This document shows, in pieces, positions 1-11,410 of a stretch of DNA of 64,000 nt. The translations under genes and the position numbers were made by a program. A model generated the notes under the pieces. It ran no database searches and had not been told where the DNA came from. It saw nothing but the letters and a program-made list of their open reading frames with translations. The stretch's first letter is position 1. Every line of letters starts with the position of its first letter. Origin of the DNA: Dromiciops gliroides (Eukaryota; Chordata; Mammalia; Microbiotheria; Microbiotheriidae). Location: NCBI RefSeq assembly GCF_019393635.1, contig NC_057861.1:725330232-725394231 (forward strand), in the 5' to 3' direction.

Positions 1-2150
1 TTTGCAATTTTTTTTTTGCCTTGTTACAGGAACAATTAATTAAAAATGGTACCACTGAACTCTGTTGATTCATTTAGCACTGCTGAGCTAATGAGGTGTA
101 AATCCTACAGACTTCTGCATGGTACAGCTGACATAGTAATTTATATCAATTGGTGTGATTAGTACAAGTCTTCAATCATTGTATTGTGTCTCTCTGCAAT
201 CTGTCATAGTTCTAATAGGGAAAAGCTTAACTTTGAATTAGTGTCCAGTGGGGGAAAGTGCTTTTTTGGATCTAACTAAAAGTAGGATAGAAGGAAATAT
301 GCTTTTTTCCTAGTCAGAGTTTGTACTTTTTATACCTGAGTTGTTAGTTTAATTTTGTAGCCTTCAAATTGTGGGATATTTACCCCTTGGGAGAAATAAC
401 TGGTTTGGCTGAGGACAAATTGCCAGGCTTTGTCATCTATTATCAGCTTATTATAGGGTCTGCCTGCAAACATCCACAGACTGCAATGATACCAGTGTCC
501 ATTTTGTTGGGATTTAGAGCAGTGAATGATAATTTATTGTAATGAGATCTACTCTAATGAACTCCTCTTACAATTAAAATGTTTTAGAAAGCTCTTCTTT
601 TCTCCTGGGTCTCACCAGGAAAGCTCAATATGGACAAAAGTACGCATCAAGCTGCCACTGGGCAGGAATGCTCATTGACTTAACAAAATGTCAGAGAATA
701 GGCCATCTTTTTCAAGTGCTTTTTTCCAAATGTTTGAAAATCCATTTCCATAAATTACTGAATATGAATTAAAAGTCAACTGTTCAGAAGAATCTTGAAA
801 TGGCCTGTGTTAATTGGGGAGTTTGGGATGTAATATTCTTAGCACCATGGAAAAGGGCAGTGCATCTGGGACAGCCAAGGGTGGACCATTCTGGACCTAA
901 GTAGGGAGCTAGAAGGAAAGCACTCAGAAGTGCTTGCTACAGGGCACTATTTCTTCCTTGCTGTCTCTTGGTAAACTAACCTCCATGATGGCTCACCCTT
1001 CTCTAGTTCCCTGCCAATCATCTGCCTAGTATCATCCTAAGGCTTAGCTGTGACATCACATTGGCAGAACATGCCTGAGCTTTGGGAAATTACTCTTTAT
1101 GAAGGATTTGAATAGGGAGACCCAGTCAAAATTGAGAAATAGACAACTTTTGGGTTGTAGCACCTTCCCTTCCTTTTGGTCCTTCTGCCTAGGACTCATG
1201 AATGACCCTTAACTATATAAAGACCTGATTTATATCCCTAAGTTGCCACCAAGTCCCACAAGGGACATACTTTCCCCCAATGATATTCCCTCACATATAT
1301 CATTCCCTCAGGTTTTCCATGACATTCCAGATGCCCAAAGTACCAGTTAAATAAGGGGATAAGATAATCTAACCGAATGTAAATTTGAGTTGTCTCCACG
1401 CACATGGGCTTCCCTGCTCATATGCATCATTGCTAGATCTCTGAAGGTTGAACCCATTCTTCCCCTTATGGACACTGTGTGAATTGGTAGGAGAATATAC
1501 CCCAAGCATATTTATGGATTGTTATGTTTTGATTATTCCTAATTTTGCCTTCTATTTAATAAATGTGATTATTCTTGCTTAAATAAATATGTCTTTTTTA
1601 ATGTTTCATGTTTAGGAATTAATGCTGTCATTGCAACTGCTTTACATAAATGTAAAGAATACCAGTGGGGGCTCAGGAGCTACTGCAGTGAATAACAGAT
1701 ATATATATCTCTCTCCCAGACCAGGATTACCCCTGTGGTCATGAGAGTGAGTTGTAGCCACATGGCTACTCCCTTTGGAGAACTATCTCCACCTAAAAGT
1801 GTAGGTACACCTTCCTAGTTCAGGAAGAGAGAGTCTAGATAGAATTAAGGGCTGGTGTCACTCCTTTTTATATATATTACATTAAAAAATATTAATGAAT
1901 TTTGTCATTAGGTTACATTCATTTCTGAATATGTGTGTTCCACTATACTATTGAGCAGCCCAGTGCTAATAACAAAGATTAAAAGAAAGATAGAAGGGAG
2001 AACAGTTTAGCAAAACCAATGTATCAAAAGATTTTAATAATATATGTAATATTCTGCATCCATGGTTTTCTACCTGTGCAAAGGAGGGAGGGAAGATTTT
2101 CTTTATTCTTTCTTAGGGCTAAGCTTGATCATTATAATCACAAGGTATTT
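1..2150. other. AT-rich unique sequence, no gene seen
   Basis: No open frame, SINE or LINE is recognisable here. The first ~830 bases are rich in homeobox-type TAAT/ATTA cores and have no microsatellite decay, which is compatible with conserved noncoding DNA but does not prove it. The rest is ordinary AT-rich sequence. Confidence 0.5.
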
Positions 2151-2502
2151 AGTTGTTTGTTTGGTTTTTTTTAGTTTTTAAAAAATTGTTCTTTCCATTT
2201 ACATTGTTGTGGTCCATATATATTGTTTTTCTAGTCTGTTTCATTCTGAATCAGTTCATAAGACTTTTCTCAAGCTTCTCTGAATTCTTCCTATTTGTGG
2301 TTTATTACAATGTAGTAATATTCTGTTACATGCACATTATCACATTTTGTTTAGCCTTTCCCCAGTCAATGGGCTCTCACTTTGTTTCTAATTCTTTGCT
2401 ATCACAAAAAAAATATTTTCACCAGCTCTACAACTTCTACTCATCACTCTACTTATGCTCCATGGGAATTAGCAAAATAAATAAATTTAATCCCTATTCC
2501 AT
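2150..2502 (-). mobile_element. L1 3' region fragment (antisense)
   Basis: Read on the plus strand it carries the antisense landmarks of the marsupial L1 3' end: an interrupted 'ttctgaatcagttcat' block, then 'cacattttgtttagcc' and 'ccccagtcaatgggc'. The 117-codon plus-strand frame over it is an antisense artefact. It is a related stretch, on the opposite strand, to the copy at 5.8-6.6 kb. Confidence 0.65.
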
Positions 2503-2569
2503 GTGACAGCCCTTTAAATACTTGAAGGCTATTATCATGTCCTTCCTCAACCTTTTCTTCTCTAGGCTA

Positions 2570-2995
2570 ATTAGGTATAGTGGGGAAAGTGCTGGACCTA
2601 GAGCCCTGGGCCTGAGTTCAAATCCAGCCCCAGTATGATACTGGGCAAGTCACTTAATCTTTGGATGCCTCAGTTTCCTCAAATGTAAAATGGAAAAAAA
2701 ATAATAACACCTACTTCCCAGGGTGGATGTGAAGATCAAATAAGATGACATTTGTAGGGGCAGCTAGGTGGCGCAGTGGATAGAGCACCAGCCCTGGATT
2801 CAGGAGGACCTGAGTTCAAATCCGACCTCATATACTTAACACTTACTAGCTGTGTGACCCTGGGCAAGTCACTTAACCCCAATCGCCTCACCCCCCCAAA
2901 AAAAAATTAGAAAAGAAAAAGATGATATTTGTAAAGAGTTGAGCACCATGCTGGGAACATAGTAGGCACTTAATAAATGCTTGTTCCTTTTCTTT
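2570..2995 (+). mobile_element. MIR/THER1-type SINE, split by a younger SINE
   Basis: Near full-length old tRNA-derived SINE: the tRNA-like head with box-B-like 'gagttcaaatcc', the core 'gggcaagtcacttaat', then the tail 'taggcacttaataaatgc'. The tail resumes after the insertion at 2757-2907. Confidence 0.75.
2757..2907 (+). mobile_element. WSINE1-like short SINE
   Basis: Full-length head starting GGGGCAGCTAGGTGG and a poly(A) tail. It is flanked by the near-perfect target duplication gatgacatttgta (2744-2756) / gatgatatttgta (2921-2933), so it inserted into the surrounding MIR by an L1-type mechanism. Confidence 0.9.
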
Positions 2996-3320
2996 GCCCT
3001 GTTCATTTAACTTTTCCTCCTCTAGCAAGGTTTCCTGCTTGTCAGCATCCTGTGAAATATGTGGCTCCCAGAACTGAACATAATGCCTTGGATGTAATCT
3101 GACTCGGGCAGGTTAAAGTAGGATTATCACCTCTCTTGTTCTGGACAATGTACCTTAATTAATGAAACCCAAGATAGCTTTTATTTTTTTTTAGCTGCAG
3201 TGTCAGAGTGCTGACTCATCGAGTCTGTAGCTTACCTGGTCTAGCCACAGCTCTACCATCCTGTCGTTGTGCAATAGACTTTACTAATTCCTATTGAATT
3301 TCATTTCGTGAGATCCAGCC

Positions 3321-4250
3321 CTCCACTTCACTGATGCCTCATTGTGGCATGGTAGGGACCCTGGGATAGGAAAGACCACACCAGCAAAGCACAAGGTTTG
3401 GCAGATTCTACCACTCCAGAAAGACACTGAGCACGGTCCTGGCAAGAGACTGTGTCCTTTTTCCCAAGGACCAATTTGGCTAAATACAGAAGGGGCCCAT
3501 CACCAGTAGGTTGGCCATTTGGTGATAATTCTTTGGCCTTGGCAGTCTATCAAACAAAGAAAAAATATTAAACAGTTTTTACTTTTTGCCTTAATGTAGT
3601 TTGAGTGAGGTTTGAAATTCCAAAGTGCAGCACAGGGTACAGTGGCAATGCCACTTATGTTGCCAAGGGAAACACCCAAGGGACATGTGGTTGGGGTGGG
3701 TGTCTAGTTACAGCCCTGGTGTCAGGGAGGAGGGAGGAGGCCCCACCATCTGGTCATCAAGCTCCTGACTCCACCCTTGCATTTTACATTCCCTAAATTG
3801 TGGCTCAAGAGGTAGGGGTGGCTGCCAAGACCATTAGCCCCAGTCCTTCTGGTCAACAGCTGATGATTCTGAGGAAAAAATGTGCATGGCATGTAGCATG
3901 CAAAATTTGTGTACTACCAAAACAACATGGGAGCTCAAGACTGGAGCAGGCAGAGAGAAAGTGGACCAAGCAAGTTTTATTAAGGGGAAATACAATAAGG
4001 GATGGTCCAGGAGGATGGACACAGGACAGATCTGATAGACTCCTGGGTGGAATTAGGAACCCCAAACCAATAAAGCAGAGCTTTTATCTGGTTCAAGCAT
4101 GACCACGCAGTGGAGAAAAGGGAGGGAGGAGCCCAGACCTGTTGGGTAGCTCAAGATCTGGGACCAGTGCTAACTCATCCTGGGGAGAATGCCTGGGGAA
4201 TTGATGACCAGTTGATATTCAAACTTTTCATCATCAAGAAAAGGAGCTTT
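3321..4250. other. Unclassified sequence
   Basis: Moderate-GC sequence with short chance frames on both strands (3605-4102 region). No domain, start context or codon pattern supports a gene. It could be an old unrecognised retroelement, since 'ttttattaagggg' and 'accaataaagc' look like poly(A)-signal regions. Confidence 0.4.
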
Positions 4251-4424
4251 GGGGGCAGCTAGGTGGCTCAGTGGATAAAGCACCAGCCCTGGATTCAGGA
4301 GGACCTGAGTTCAAATCCAGCCTCAGACACTTGATACTTACTAGCTGTGTGACCCTGGGCGAGTCACTTAACCCTCATTGTCCCACAAAAAAAAAATAAA
4401 ATCTACAAGTCAAAAAAAAAAAGA
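4251..4424 (+). mobile_element. WSINE1-like short SINE
   Basis: Complete head and core (variant ccctggattcagg, tail start ccctcattgtccc) followed by two A-runs, suggesting an extended or interrupted poly(A) tail. Confidence 0.88.
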
Positions 4425-4499
4425 ATCAAACAGTTTTTACATCATCTATAACTATAAATTTTACTATGACTCCTATAAATGGGAGAACTTGGTCCATCA

Positions 4500-4686
4500 G
4501 ACCCAAGTCTGAAGACTGAGAGCCAGGAAGATCTATGTTCAAATCCTACTTCTGACACTTAGGAGCTGTTTGACCATGGTCAAATCACTTAACCACTCTG
4601 ACCCTGATTTTCTTCACCAGTAAAATGAGAGGTTTGGACTAGATGACCTCTATAATCCCTTCCAGCCCTAAATTTATGATCCTATG
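4500..4686 (+). mobile_element. MIR-type SINE
   Basis: Shows 'tgttcaaatcctac', 'gtcaaatcacttaacc', 'taaaatgagaggtttgg' and the 3' motif 'ttccagccctaaa', the usual MIR order. Confidence 0.75.
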
Positions 4687-5829
4687 AAAATATAATAATA
4701 ATTATTATATAATATAATAATATGGCAGAACGGAGTCACATCAAGATTTTTTTCCTATAAAGGAAACCAGCAGGAATTTGAAGCTAAATGGAAGGATGAC
4801 TCCTAAGACTTGCTTACAGAGGCAAATAAAGGAGTTACAGAAATGGTTTAATTGTGTCTCCAAAGGCAACAAGAAAATGTTTAACATTTATCAGTAGGTC
4901 ATGTCAAATTGCAGGGTTTTTGAAAATAAAGATTTACAAAAAGTTTGTGACATATGGTGATAGCTCATTGGAAAACTCAATTACCTGGAAAATTTGGGAG
5001 CAACATAAACCTTGAAGCTTGAAGAATTTAAATTTTTCTCAAATAAATTTCTATGCTGGTAATGATGATTTCCCTTTTTCATATCATGCCGTAGACAAAT
5101 CAACATTTATTTTAGAAAAAAATTAGTCATTTATTTAATGAAAATTTTCTTTTTTAATATCTTGCTTATTTTCAATGTTCCTGAAAAGAAAGCAGTATTC
5201 ATCTGTGTGTTTTATACACATTTATATCAGGATTGGGGTCTTGGAATCCTGTTCATTCACCCACTAAGCAAAACCTAAAAGTATTGAAATTGACATCTCA
5301 ACAGGAAATAAGTGGTTGCCATTTCTGAACCATCTCTCTGGGTATAGTTAGACCATTGACATGTTAGAGCAAAATCCCCAAATCAACATAAAATTAGAAG
5401 GAAGAATGAAGTTTAGAAGATATGATGTGTCATTAAAGCAGCCCAAATGAAACCCATTTAAACAAGCTAGTGAGGCTGAAACATGAAAAACAAGTAAAGG
5501 AAGAGACACCAACAAGTGTGTTGACCATTTCCTAAAACATTTAAGCAATTTAAAGGGGGGAAAAGGGCCTAGAAATTGTTTCAGCCAGTAAATACTTAAT
5601 CTCTGTCCAAGGAGAGAGATATGGAAGTTAAGGGAAACACTGTCTTGGAATATAAAAAGGGAATCCTTGATGAAAGTATAAGAAGTGACTTTTGTCAATG
5701 AGTGCCTGCAGAAGTCAACATCAATATGCCTTTCTTTCCTTTCTTTTCTTTTCTCCTCTTTCTTCCCTTTTTTTTTTTACAAGCAACAAGCAATAAACTC
5801 AGCAGATGTTAGATTTTCTACATCTCTTT
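4687..5829. other. AT-rich sequence, nothing recognised
   Basis: AT-rich with runs of ATAATA near 4690-4725. The 116-codon minus-strand frame at 5348-5698 has no recognisable domain and atypical composition. I see no gene or clear repeat. Confidence 0.4.
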
Positions 5830-6600
5830 AAAGATGTGGTCTAACATGAATGTTAATGCACTGTTGCTTTAACTGTGAATTAGTATGATCATTTTTTGAA
5901 AGCATTTTGAAATTAGGTAAAGTGGTTAAAATAACTGTAAACTTTGACCCAAAGATTCTGCTGCTAAACACATACACCAAGAAGGTCACTGACAAAAAGA
6001 AAGGCTGGGGGCAGCTAGGTGGCGCAGTGGATAGAGCTGGATTCAGGAGGACCTGAGTTCAAATCCAGCCTCAGAAATGTGATATTTACTAGCTGTGTGA
6101 CCCTGGGCAAGTCACTTAACCCTCATTGCACTGCAAAAAAAAAAACCAAAAACCAAAAACCAAAAAAAAGAAAAAAAAGGTTCTATAGACAACAAAAAAT
6201 ACCTATATCATCACTTTTTTGTGGAAAGAACCAGAAACAAAATAGATGCCCCCTAATTGGGGAATGGCTGAATAAATCGTGGCGCAAGACTTCAGTGTAA
6301 GAAAGATGAACATGATAATTCCGAGAAGCATGGGAAGACTTATATTAATAAAGTGAAGTAAGCAGAACCAGGAAACCAATATACCATCATACATATAGTC
6401 ATTATCTACAACAATGTAAATGGAATGAACAGCAAATAAATCAATTGAAAATCAAGGCTACAAGATTATAAAGAATTTGTGAGCCTGGTCCAAAAGTAGA
6501 GACATGAGAAGACAATTCCCACCACTTCTTTGTAGATGTGGCAAGGGTAAGAGGAGTGGGAATCCATGATTGTGCAACATATCAGGGTTTGTTTGTTTTT
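5830..6600 (+). mobile_element. L1 3' region, sense, split by a SINE
   Basis: Pieces 5830-6006 and 6179-6600 match the end of L1: 'ttgacccaaagattctg', then after the SINE 'ttttgtggaaagaacc', 'attggggaatggctgaa' and 'agtaagcagaaccagga'. It is decayed and 5' truncated, with no open frame left. Confidence 0.7.
6007..6178 (+). mobile_element. WSINE1-like SINE with small head deletion
   Basis: The head lacks the usual 'caccagccc' segment after 'gatagag'. The tail is a run of A5CC-type units (accaaaaaccaaaaacc) rather than pure A. Confidence 0.88.
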
Positions 6601-6660
6601 TCCATATTAACCCATTTTGCTGACTTTTACCTCTTCCTCCTTTTTTCCCTTTAAAAATAA

Positions 6661-6740
6661 ACAATACTAGCTGTGTAACCCTGGGCAAGTCAGTTAACCC
6701 CCATTGCCTCGCCAATAATAATAATAACAAACCAAAAACC
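6661..6740 (+). mobile_element. 5'-truncated SINE end
   Basis: Only the 3' third is present, from 'actagctgtgtaaccctggg' through 'cattgcctcgcc' to an AAT-rich tail. Confidence 0.65.
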
Positions 6741-6744
6741 TCCC

Positions 6745-7145
6745 AACTCCACACACTTTCTCCACTTTGACTCTCTTCTCCCTTCTAGCTTTTCACTTCC
6801 TTTAATGTATTATTTTTCTCCATTAGAATGTAAGCACCTTGAGGGCAGGAATTGTCTTTCTGCTTGTATTTGTATCTAGCACTAGGAGCAGCTAAGTGGC
6901 ACAGTGGATAGAGTATGGGCCCTGAAGTTGGGAGGACTTGAGTTCAAATTTCACCTCAGACATTTACTAGCTGTGTGACCCTGGGCAAGTCACTTAACCC
7001 AAATTGCCTTAAACATTCAGGGCCATTTCCATTTGTCCTGATATATATCTTGCCGCCAAACCCAGATATCATGGTCCACTTGGAGAAACAAAAACCTAGC
7101 ACTTAGGACAGTGCTTGGTACTTAGTAAGTGCTGAAAAATGCTTG
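6745..7145 (+). mobile_element. L2 3' end, split by a SINE
   Basis: Flanks the SINE at 6886-7090. Left: 'agaatgtaagcacc' and 'gagggcaggaattgtc'. Right: 'agcacttaggacagtgc' and 'tagtaagtgct'. This is the standard 3' untranslated end of L2. Confidence 0.7.
6886..7090 (+). mobile_element. Long-tailed tRNA-derived SINE, 3' truncated
   Basis: tRNA-like head followed by 'ccttaaacattcagggcc' and 'gtcctgatatatatc', the start of the long tail seen complete at 16.7, 38.3 and 52.3 kb. The tail breaks off at about 7090 where L2 resumes. Confidence 0.75.
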
Positions 7146-7502
7146 TAGAGTAGACTAAAAAAAATGTCTTTGTTATAAAGGATTGCTCTCTGGTGAAGAA
7201 GGAGGGATACAGGGGGACTCAGGTGATGTGAAAACACAAGATATTAATAAAAATCTGTTTTAAGATATGTAGTCTGACCCCACTCCCCACCCTACCCCCA
7301 CCATCCATATGGTTTTACTTGCAAATTATATCATTGAATGAACTTGATGTAGTGCATTTACTTGAATCCAAGGACAAGGGTGACCCAGTATGATTAGGTG
7401 TAGATGAGTTGCAATATGCAGTCTGGAGAAGGCAGCCACAACAGGGAAATCACAGAGCCATCATAGTAGATTCAGCTCATCCTTCTAAACATCCTTTAGA
7501 TG
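7146..7502. other. Unique sequence, nothing recognised
   Basis: No repeat or coding signal beyond a short C-rich patch near 7280-7300. Confidence 0.4.
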
Positions 7503-7745
7503 TTATGTTGTAGTTGAGTCCAGCTCTTTGTGACCCCATTTGCTTTTCTTGGCAAAGAGACTGGAGTGTTTTGCCATTTCCTTCTCTAGTTTACTTTACA
7601 GATGAACAAACTGAGACAAACAGGGTTAAGTGACTTACTCAGGGTCACAAAGCTAGTAATTGTCTGAAGACAGATTTGAACTCAGGTCTTCCATATTCCA
7701 AGCCCAGTGCTCTATCCAAGCCTAGTGCTCTATCCACCAAGCTGT
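7503..7745 (-). mobile_element. MAR1-type SINE (antisense)
   Basis: Antisense copy with the RTE-like tail first ('ctctttgtgacccc', 'ttggcaaagagactgg') and the tRNA-like head last. The head contains a small internal tandem duplication ('agtgctctatcca' twice, 7706-7737). Confidence 0.8.
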
Positions 7746-8865
7746 CCATAGATGTCATATACCAGTTATCTATTCCTTCAAACTTTATATCTTCTGCAAA
7801 TCTGATTAACATGGCACTGAAGTCTTTATCAAGTGGTTGACAGAACATTTTAAATATCAGAATACCAAGCACAAACCTTTGGAACACTCTACTGGACACT
7901 TCCCTCCAAGCTGACATTGAACCCTTAATGACATTTTTGGGGGTGTGGATATTCCACCATTTCTGGGTCCATCTAATATTGCATTATCTAACACACATAT
8001 CTCCTTCTTTCCTACATCAACAGCATGAGAGCACTTTTCAAATGTTTCATTGAAATTTAGGCACAGATAGCTACAGAACTGTTATCTACTTATCTAGTTC
8101 CTCTATCCAAAAAGGAAATGCATCAATCTAGCACGACTGGTTCTGAACAAACTTTTGCTGCCTATTGGAGATCACTTCTTCTCTTCCCATCTCTTATTAA
8201 TACATTCTAAAATTTTGCCAGGAATCCAAGTCAAGCTCACTGCCCTATTGTTTGCAGCTTCCATTCCGTTCACTTAAGTAAAAACGAGAGCATCATTTGC
8301 CAGCCTCTAATCCTGCTCCTGTTCTCTGCGGTCTTTAAAGAGATCACTGAGAGAGACCCAGCAATCACACCTGCCAGTTTTTTTCAGTATCCTATAATAC
8401 AGTTCATCTGGGCCTTGAACTCAGCAAGGACAGTTAGTGCTCTCTGACCAGCTCCCTACTTATCTTGAATTTTCGCTCCCTATTAGCCATTTCTGTTTGG
8501 TCCTTTCCAATCCAAAGGTCATTCTTCTTGGCAGAGAAAAAAGAAGCAAAATTAGAATCAAGCAAGCAGCTCTACTAGTCCGCTATTGCCAGTTGTCATC
8601 CATTTTCTTTTTTCTCAATGAGCAGCAGTCCCTCACCTTCCTTGGGCTTCCTCTTTTCTCCAATAAGGCTTAAAAAAAATCCACCCTTTTCCCCTTTCAG
8701 TTTTCCTCACCAACCTCAGCTTATTCTGAGTTTTAGCATTCCTGTCACTATTCTTACAGTACTTTGCCACATTTTTGTATTTATTCAATTACCTTTTCTT
8801 GCCTCTGTAATGGGGGAACTGACCAACGAGTGCCCACCTGGAGGCTTATAGCATTTCATCCTCCT
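7746..8865 (-). mobile_element. CR1/L3 LINE reverse-transcriptase remnant
   Basis: On the minus strand, degenerate blocks of a CR1-type reverse transcriptase appear in order. Near 8390-8430 there is a block like SPGPDELHPRVL. At about 8215-8260 there is one like RPVSLTSIPGKIL. At 7875-7850 there is a 'SSRVFQRFVLGI' block corresponding to SSGVPQGSVLGP, and at about 7780-7800 'FAEDIKFEGI' corresponds to the catalytic FADD box with one acidic residue displaced. Many stops and shifts make it inactive. Confidence 0.65.
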
Positions 8866-9590
8866 CATTGTAATGAAGCCAGGGAGAGAGATTGATCTAG
8901 CTGGTTAGTGCCATCTGAACACACTCTTAATTCTGGTCAGGAAACCAATCAAAAAGGCTTTTTTTGTGCTGTAGTAAGAGAATACCTGCATGTGGTCTGA
9001 AGTGGGGAGCTTCTATTCCATGGCATTATGAACTTCTAGAGGCAAAGGAACCCCTAGTTTCCAAGTAAAGAACCATGCTGTGCATGTTCACATTGACTAG
9101 GCTCTCACTGGCCAGTCACCACCCACTCAGTTATACCCCCATCTTCTGTAGAGGTCTTTATAAAATATAAGATGATGGACGAGTTCCTTGTCCCTCCCCA
9201 TTGGTCTCTGTGGACAATTGTCGATTTCATCCTCATCAGAATGGATTCTCTTTGTGTCTTCAGAACTCTCCTCTTTGGAGCTGTCTCATTTTGTCTAACT
9301 TCCTACCATAGAATTTTCTTCCTTCCATCAAGGTCTCTACTTCATCTTTTTTGCTCTCCATTGGTGTATAGATATCTACAGCATCGGGTTTTCCTGCTGT
9401 CTCTCCTCTTGGATACTGTTTCCTATGAATTACTAGTCCTCTGTATTGATTCTTTTTATGTTGTTGGGACTGCTTTCTGTGGTATCCAGCATGGCAGATG
9501 GATATTTGTGGGCAGTCTCCTCCTCCATTTTTCAGATTAAAGTCCCTTTTTCCTTAGATTTTGTAAACCTCCAGACAATTTTTTTTCCAA
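8866..9590. other. Unclassified sequence
   Basis: A 122-codon plus-strand frame (9172-9540) is hydrophobic but resembles no family I know, lacks a convincing start context and lies in pyrimidine-rich DNA. I treat it as a chance frame. Confidence 0.4.
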
Positions 9591-9592
9591 TC

Positions 9593-9747
9593 CTTTTTTT
9601 TTTTTTTTTTTGGTGAGGCAATTGGGGTTATGTGACTTGCCTAGGGTCACACAGCTAGTAAGTGTTAAGTGTCTGAGGTCGGATTTGAACTCAGATCCTC
9701 CTGACTCCAGGGCCACTGCTCTATCCACTGCACCACCTAGCTGCCCC
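9593..9747 (-). mobile_element. WSINE1-like SINE (antisense)
   Basis: Starts with a T-run, then 'ggtgaggcaattgggg', and ends 'cacctagctgcccc'. It is flanked by the short duplication tccaatcc on both sides. Confidence 0.9.
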
Positions 9748-9830
9748 TCCAATCCCTCTTTTGATACACGCCAACCCTGATCTAGATCCTGGGATTCCCT
9801 CCCTTCTCCCTCAGAAATCCAAATCTTTTG

Positions 9831-9880
9831 GGGGCAGCTAGGTGGTGGAGTGGATAAAAGCACCGGCTCTGAATCCTTGC
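9831..9880 (+). mobile_element. SINE head fragment
   Basis: Only the first ~50 bases of a WSINE1-like head ('gggggcagctaggtgg' to 'ccggctctgaatcc'). The 3' part is missing, which is unusual for target-primed insertion and implies later deletion. Confidence 0.7.
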
Positions 9881-10010
9881 TTGTCATTTTACAGCAATGA
9901 CTTAAAAAAATCACCTTTACCCTTAAAGTCTTCTGTGTCTTGCCTACAACTTCATAACCCTAAGCACTGATTTCTAATATCCTTCTGATGGTGTGTGTCA
10001 TCTGTCCCCA

Positions 10011-10011
<1 letters not shown>

Positions 10012-10041
<30 letters not shown>
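10012..10041 (+). repeat. Poly(C) run of 30
   Basis: Uninterrupted run of 30 C. The true length may be mis-stated because homopolymers of this size are error prone in sequencing. Confidence 0.9.
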
Positions 10042-10042
<1 letters not shown>

Positions 10043-10159
10043 CCTCCATGAATTACCAGGGATGTGTAGCAGTTCTCATGTCTGACAGGCTCCTGGAGAC
10101 TCTTTGTCATATCTCAGATACATGAGAAGATAGCCCTTTTTTCTGTCATTGGATTGACA

Positions 10160-10565
10160 GATGACTGTTTTGTCAATCTTCAGTGAGGGAATCAACTCCT
10201 ACCATTATTCATCTCACCTCTTTTTCCCATCCCCTCTCTTGCTCATGCCTCTAATGATGCCTTTTGAACATCTCAAGACTAGATGTCCCATAGTTATCTT
10301 TAGCTCAACATGTCCAGAATGGAATTCATTATTTGTCTCCCCCCTACCTTGCCCAATTTGGAACTTTCTTACTACAATTGGCAGGCATTACTACCCTCCT
10401 CGTTTGGCATTCAAAGCCCTTTATAACCTGTGCTTTGTTTCCAGTCTTCTTACCCCTTATGCCCTGTCCATTTCAAATTCTCTGTGATCCAATGACACTT
10501 GCCTCCTTGCTGTTCCTCCCACAGGATGTGGTAGGTGCTTAATAAATGCTTATTGACTGATTTCT
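10160..10565 (+). mobile_element. L2 LINE 3' fragment
   Basis: Contains L2 landmarks in order: 'aacatgtccagaatgga', 'ttggcattcaaagccc', 'cctccttgctgttcctc' and the terminal 'taggtgcttaataaatgc'. Internal deletions are evident. Confidence 0.75.
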
Positions 10566-11204
10566 AGCTGTGAAGTCACATCATTTTTCCTTGGAACACA
10601 AGAAACTGATTCCTCCTTGGACCATCCAAGGAGGTCCTCCCTCTCTTGGAGAAGCTTCAAGGCTCTTATACAGCACTGTAGTTCAGGGTCCCCTTTACTC
10701 TCTCATATATTATTGCACCTCCAACCTCCTTACACAGGCAAGGATTCTCCTCTGTCTCTAGCCTCTTTTCCTTTGAAGCATTTTTTTCTTCTTTCAGGGA
10801 AGAATCTTCCCTGATGACCTGAAGAACAGAGTGCTTTTCTCACAGCCCTTTTACCTTTTCCTCCAGTAGAGAGCCCAACTTTGTATACACAGAGTATGTC
10901 TAGCTGTTAACTCATCACTGATAGAAATGCATCTATATTGTACTCTATGGGTTATGAAATTCCTCTTGCCAGACACGCTTGATAAAAGCACAGTCCTCAA
11001 ATTTCTTGCTGGCTTCTCATGGCTAACTCTCAGGACACACTGGCACCTCAATCTGAAGACTCTTGAGCTGGGCTTTATTTCTTTCTAGAAGCCTTTTCTT
11101 TAGAGAGGATGCAAACTCAGGTTCCTTTGACCAGCAATTAGCAACACCATGTAAGGGTGTGTCCCAAAGCCCTTTGAGCTCAGGTGTAATCTAGTAAATA
11201 TTTA
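10566..11204. other. Unique sequence with a small perfect hairpin
   Basis: No gene seen. At 10612-10634 a perfect 9-bp inverted repeat (cctccttgg, loop accat, ccaaggagg) is present. It is too short to call a functional RNA. Confidence 0.4.
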
Positions 11205-11410
11205 ACAATTAGATTTTTTTTTTAAGGGAAAGTGTCCACAGGACTAGCTTTTAAATTTAATCTATTACTGTTTTCGCCATCACTTTCTTAAGTCTATTCA
11301 GTTATCAAAACAATAAATTAATCCCCGACTTGTAGCATTTGCCAATTTCCAAGTACAAATGCTCACACTGAAAATTGAACAATTCACTCTAGTATTCCTT
11401 ACCTTTGGGT
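11205..11410 (+). mobile_element. Dispersed repeat A, copy 1 (possibly a MER-type DNA element)
   Basis: Shares about 200 bp with 57350-57548, including 'cttttaaatttaatc', 'tttcttaagtcta', 'ttgtagcatttgc' and 'caatttccaag...gaacaatt'. Internal AT-rich design fits a short non-autonomous DNA transposon, but no clear terminal inverted repeat or target duplication is visible. Confidence 0.5.

Larger units (their letters stand above)
2503..3320 (-). mobile_element. CR1/L3-type LINE fragment, split by a MIR
   Basis: Two pieces (2503-2569 and 2996-3320) flank a later MIR. The left piece, read on the minus strand, matches the CR1 end-of-ORF block resembling NLEKRRLRGD. The right piece has the 'cccagaactgaac' and 'tgactcat' landmarks of mammalian L3/CR1. 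Orientation is inferred from the first piece. Confidence 0.5.

Noticed and set aside
2757..2840. tRNA gene, because of box-A and box-B-like sequence in the SINE heads
   Set aside because: The heads lack a foldable complete cloverleaf and continue directly into SINE body and poly(A); they are tRNA-derived SINEs, not tRNA genes.
9172..9540. 122-codon hydrophobic plus-strand frame, possible membrane protein
   Set aside because: Pyrimidine-rich DNA gives hydrophobic peptides in this frame. No family resemblance, start context or neighbouring exon.
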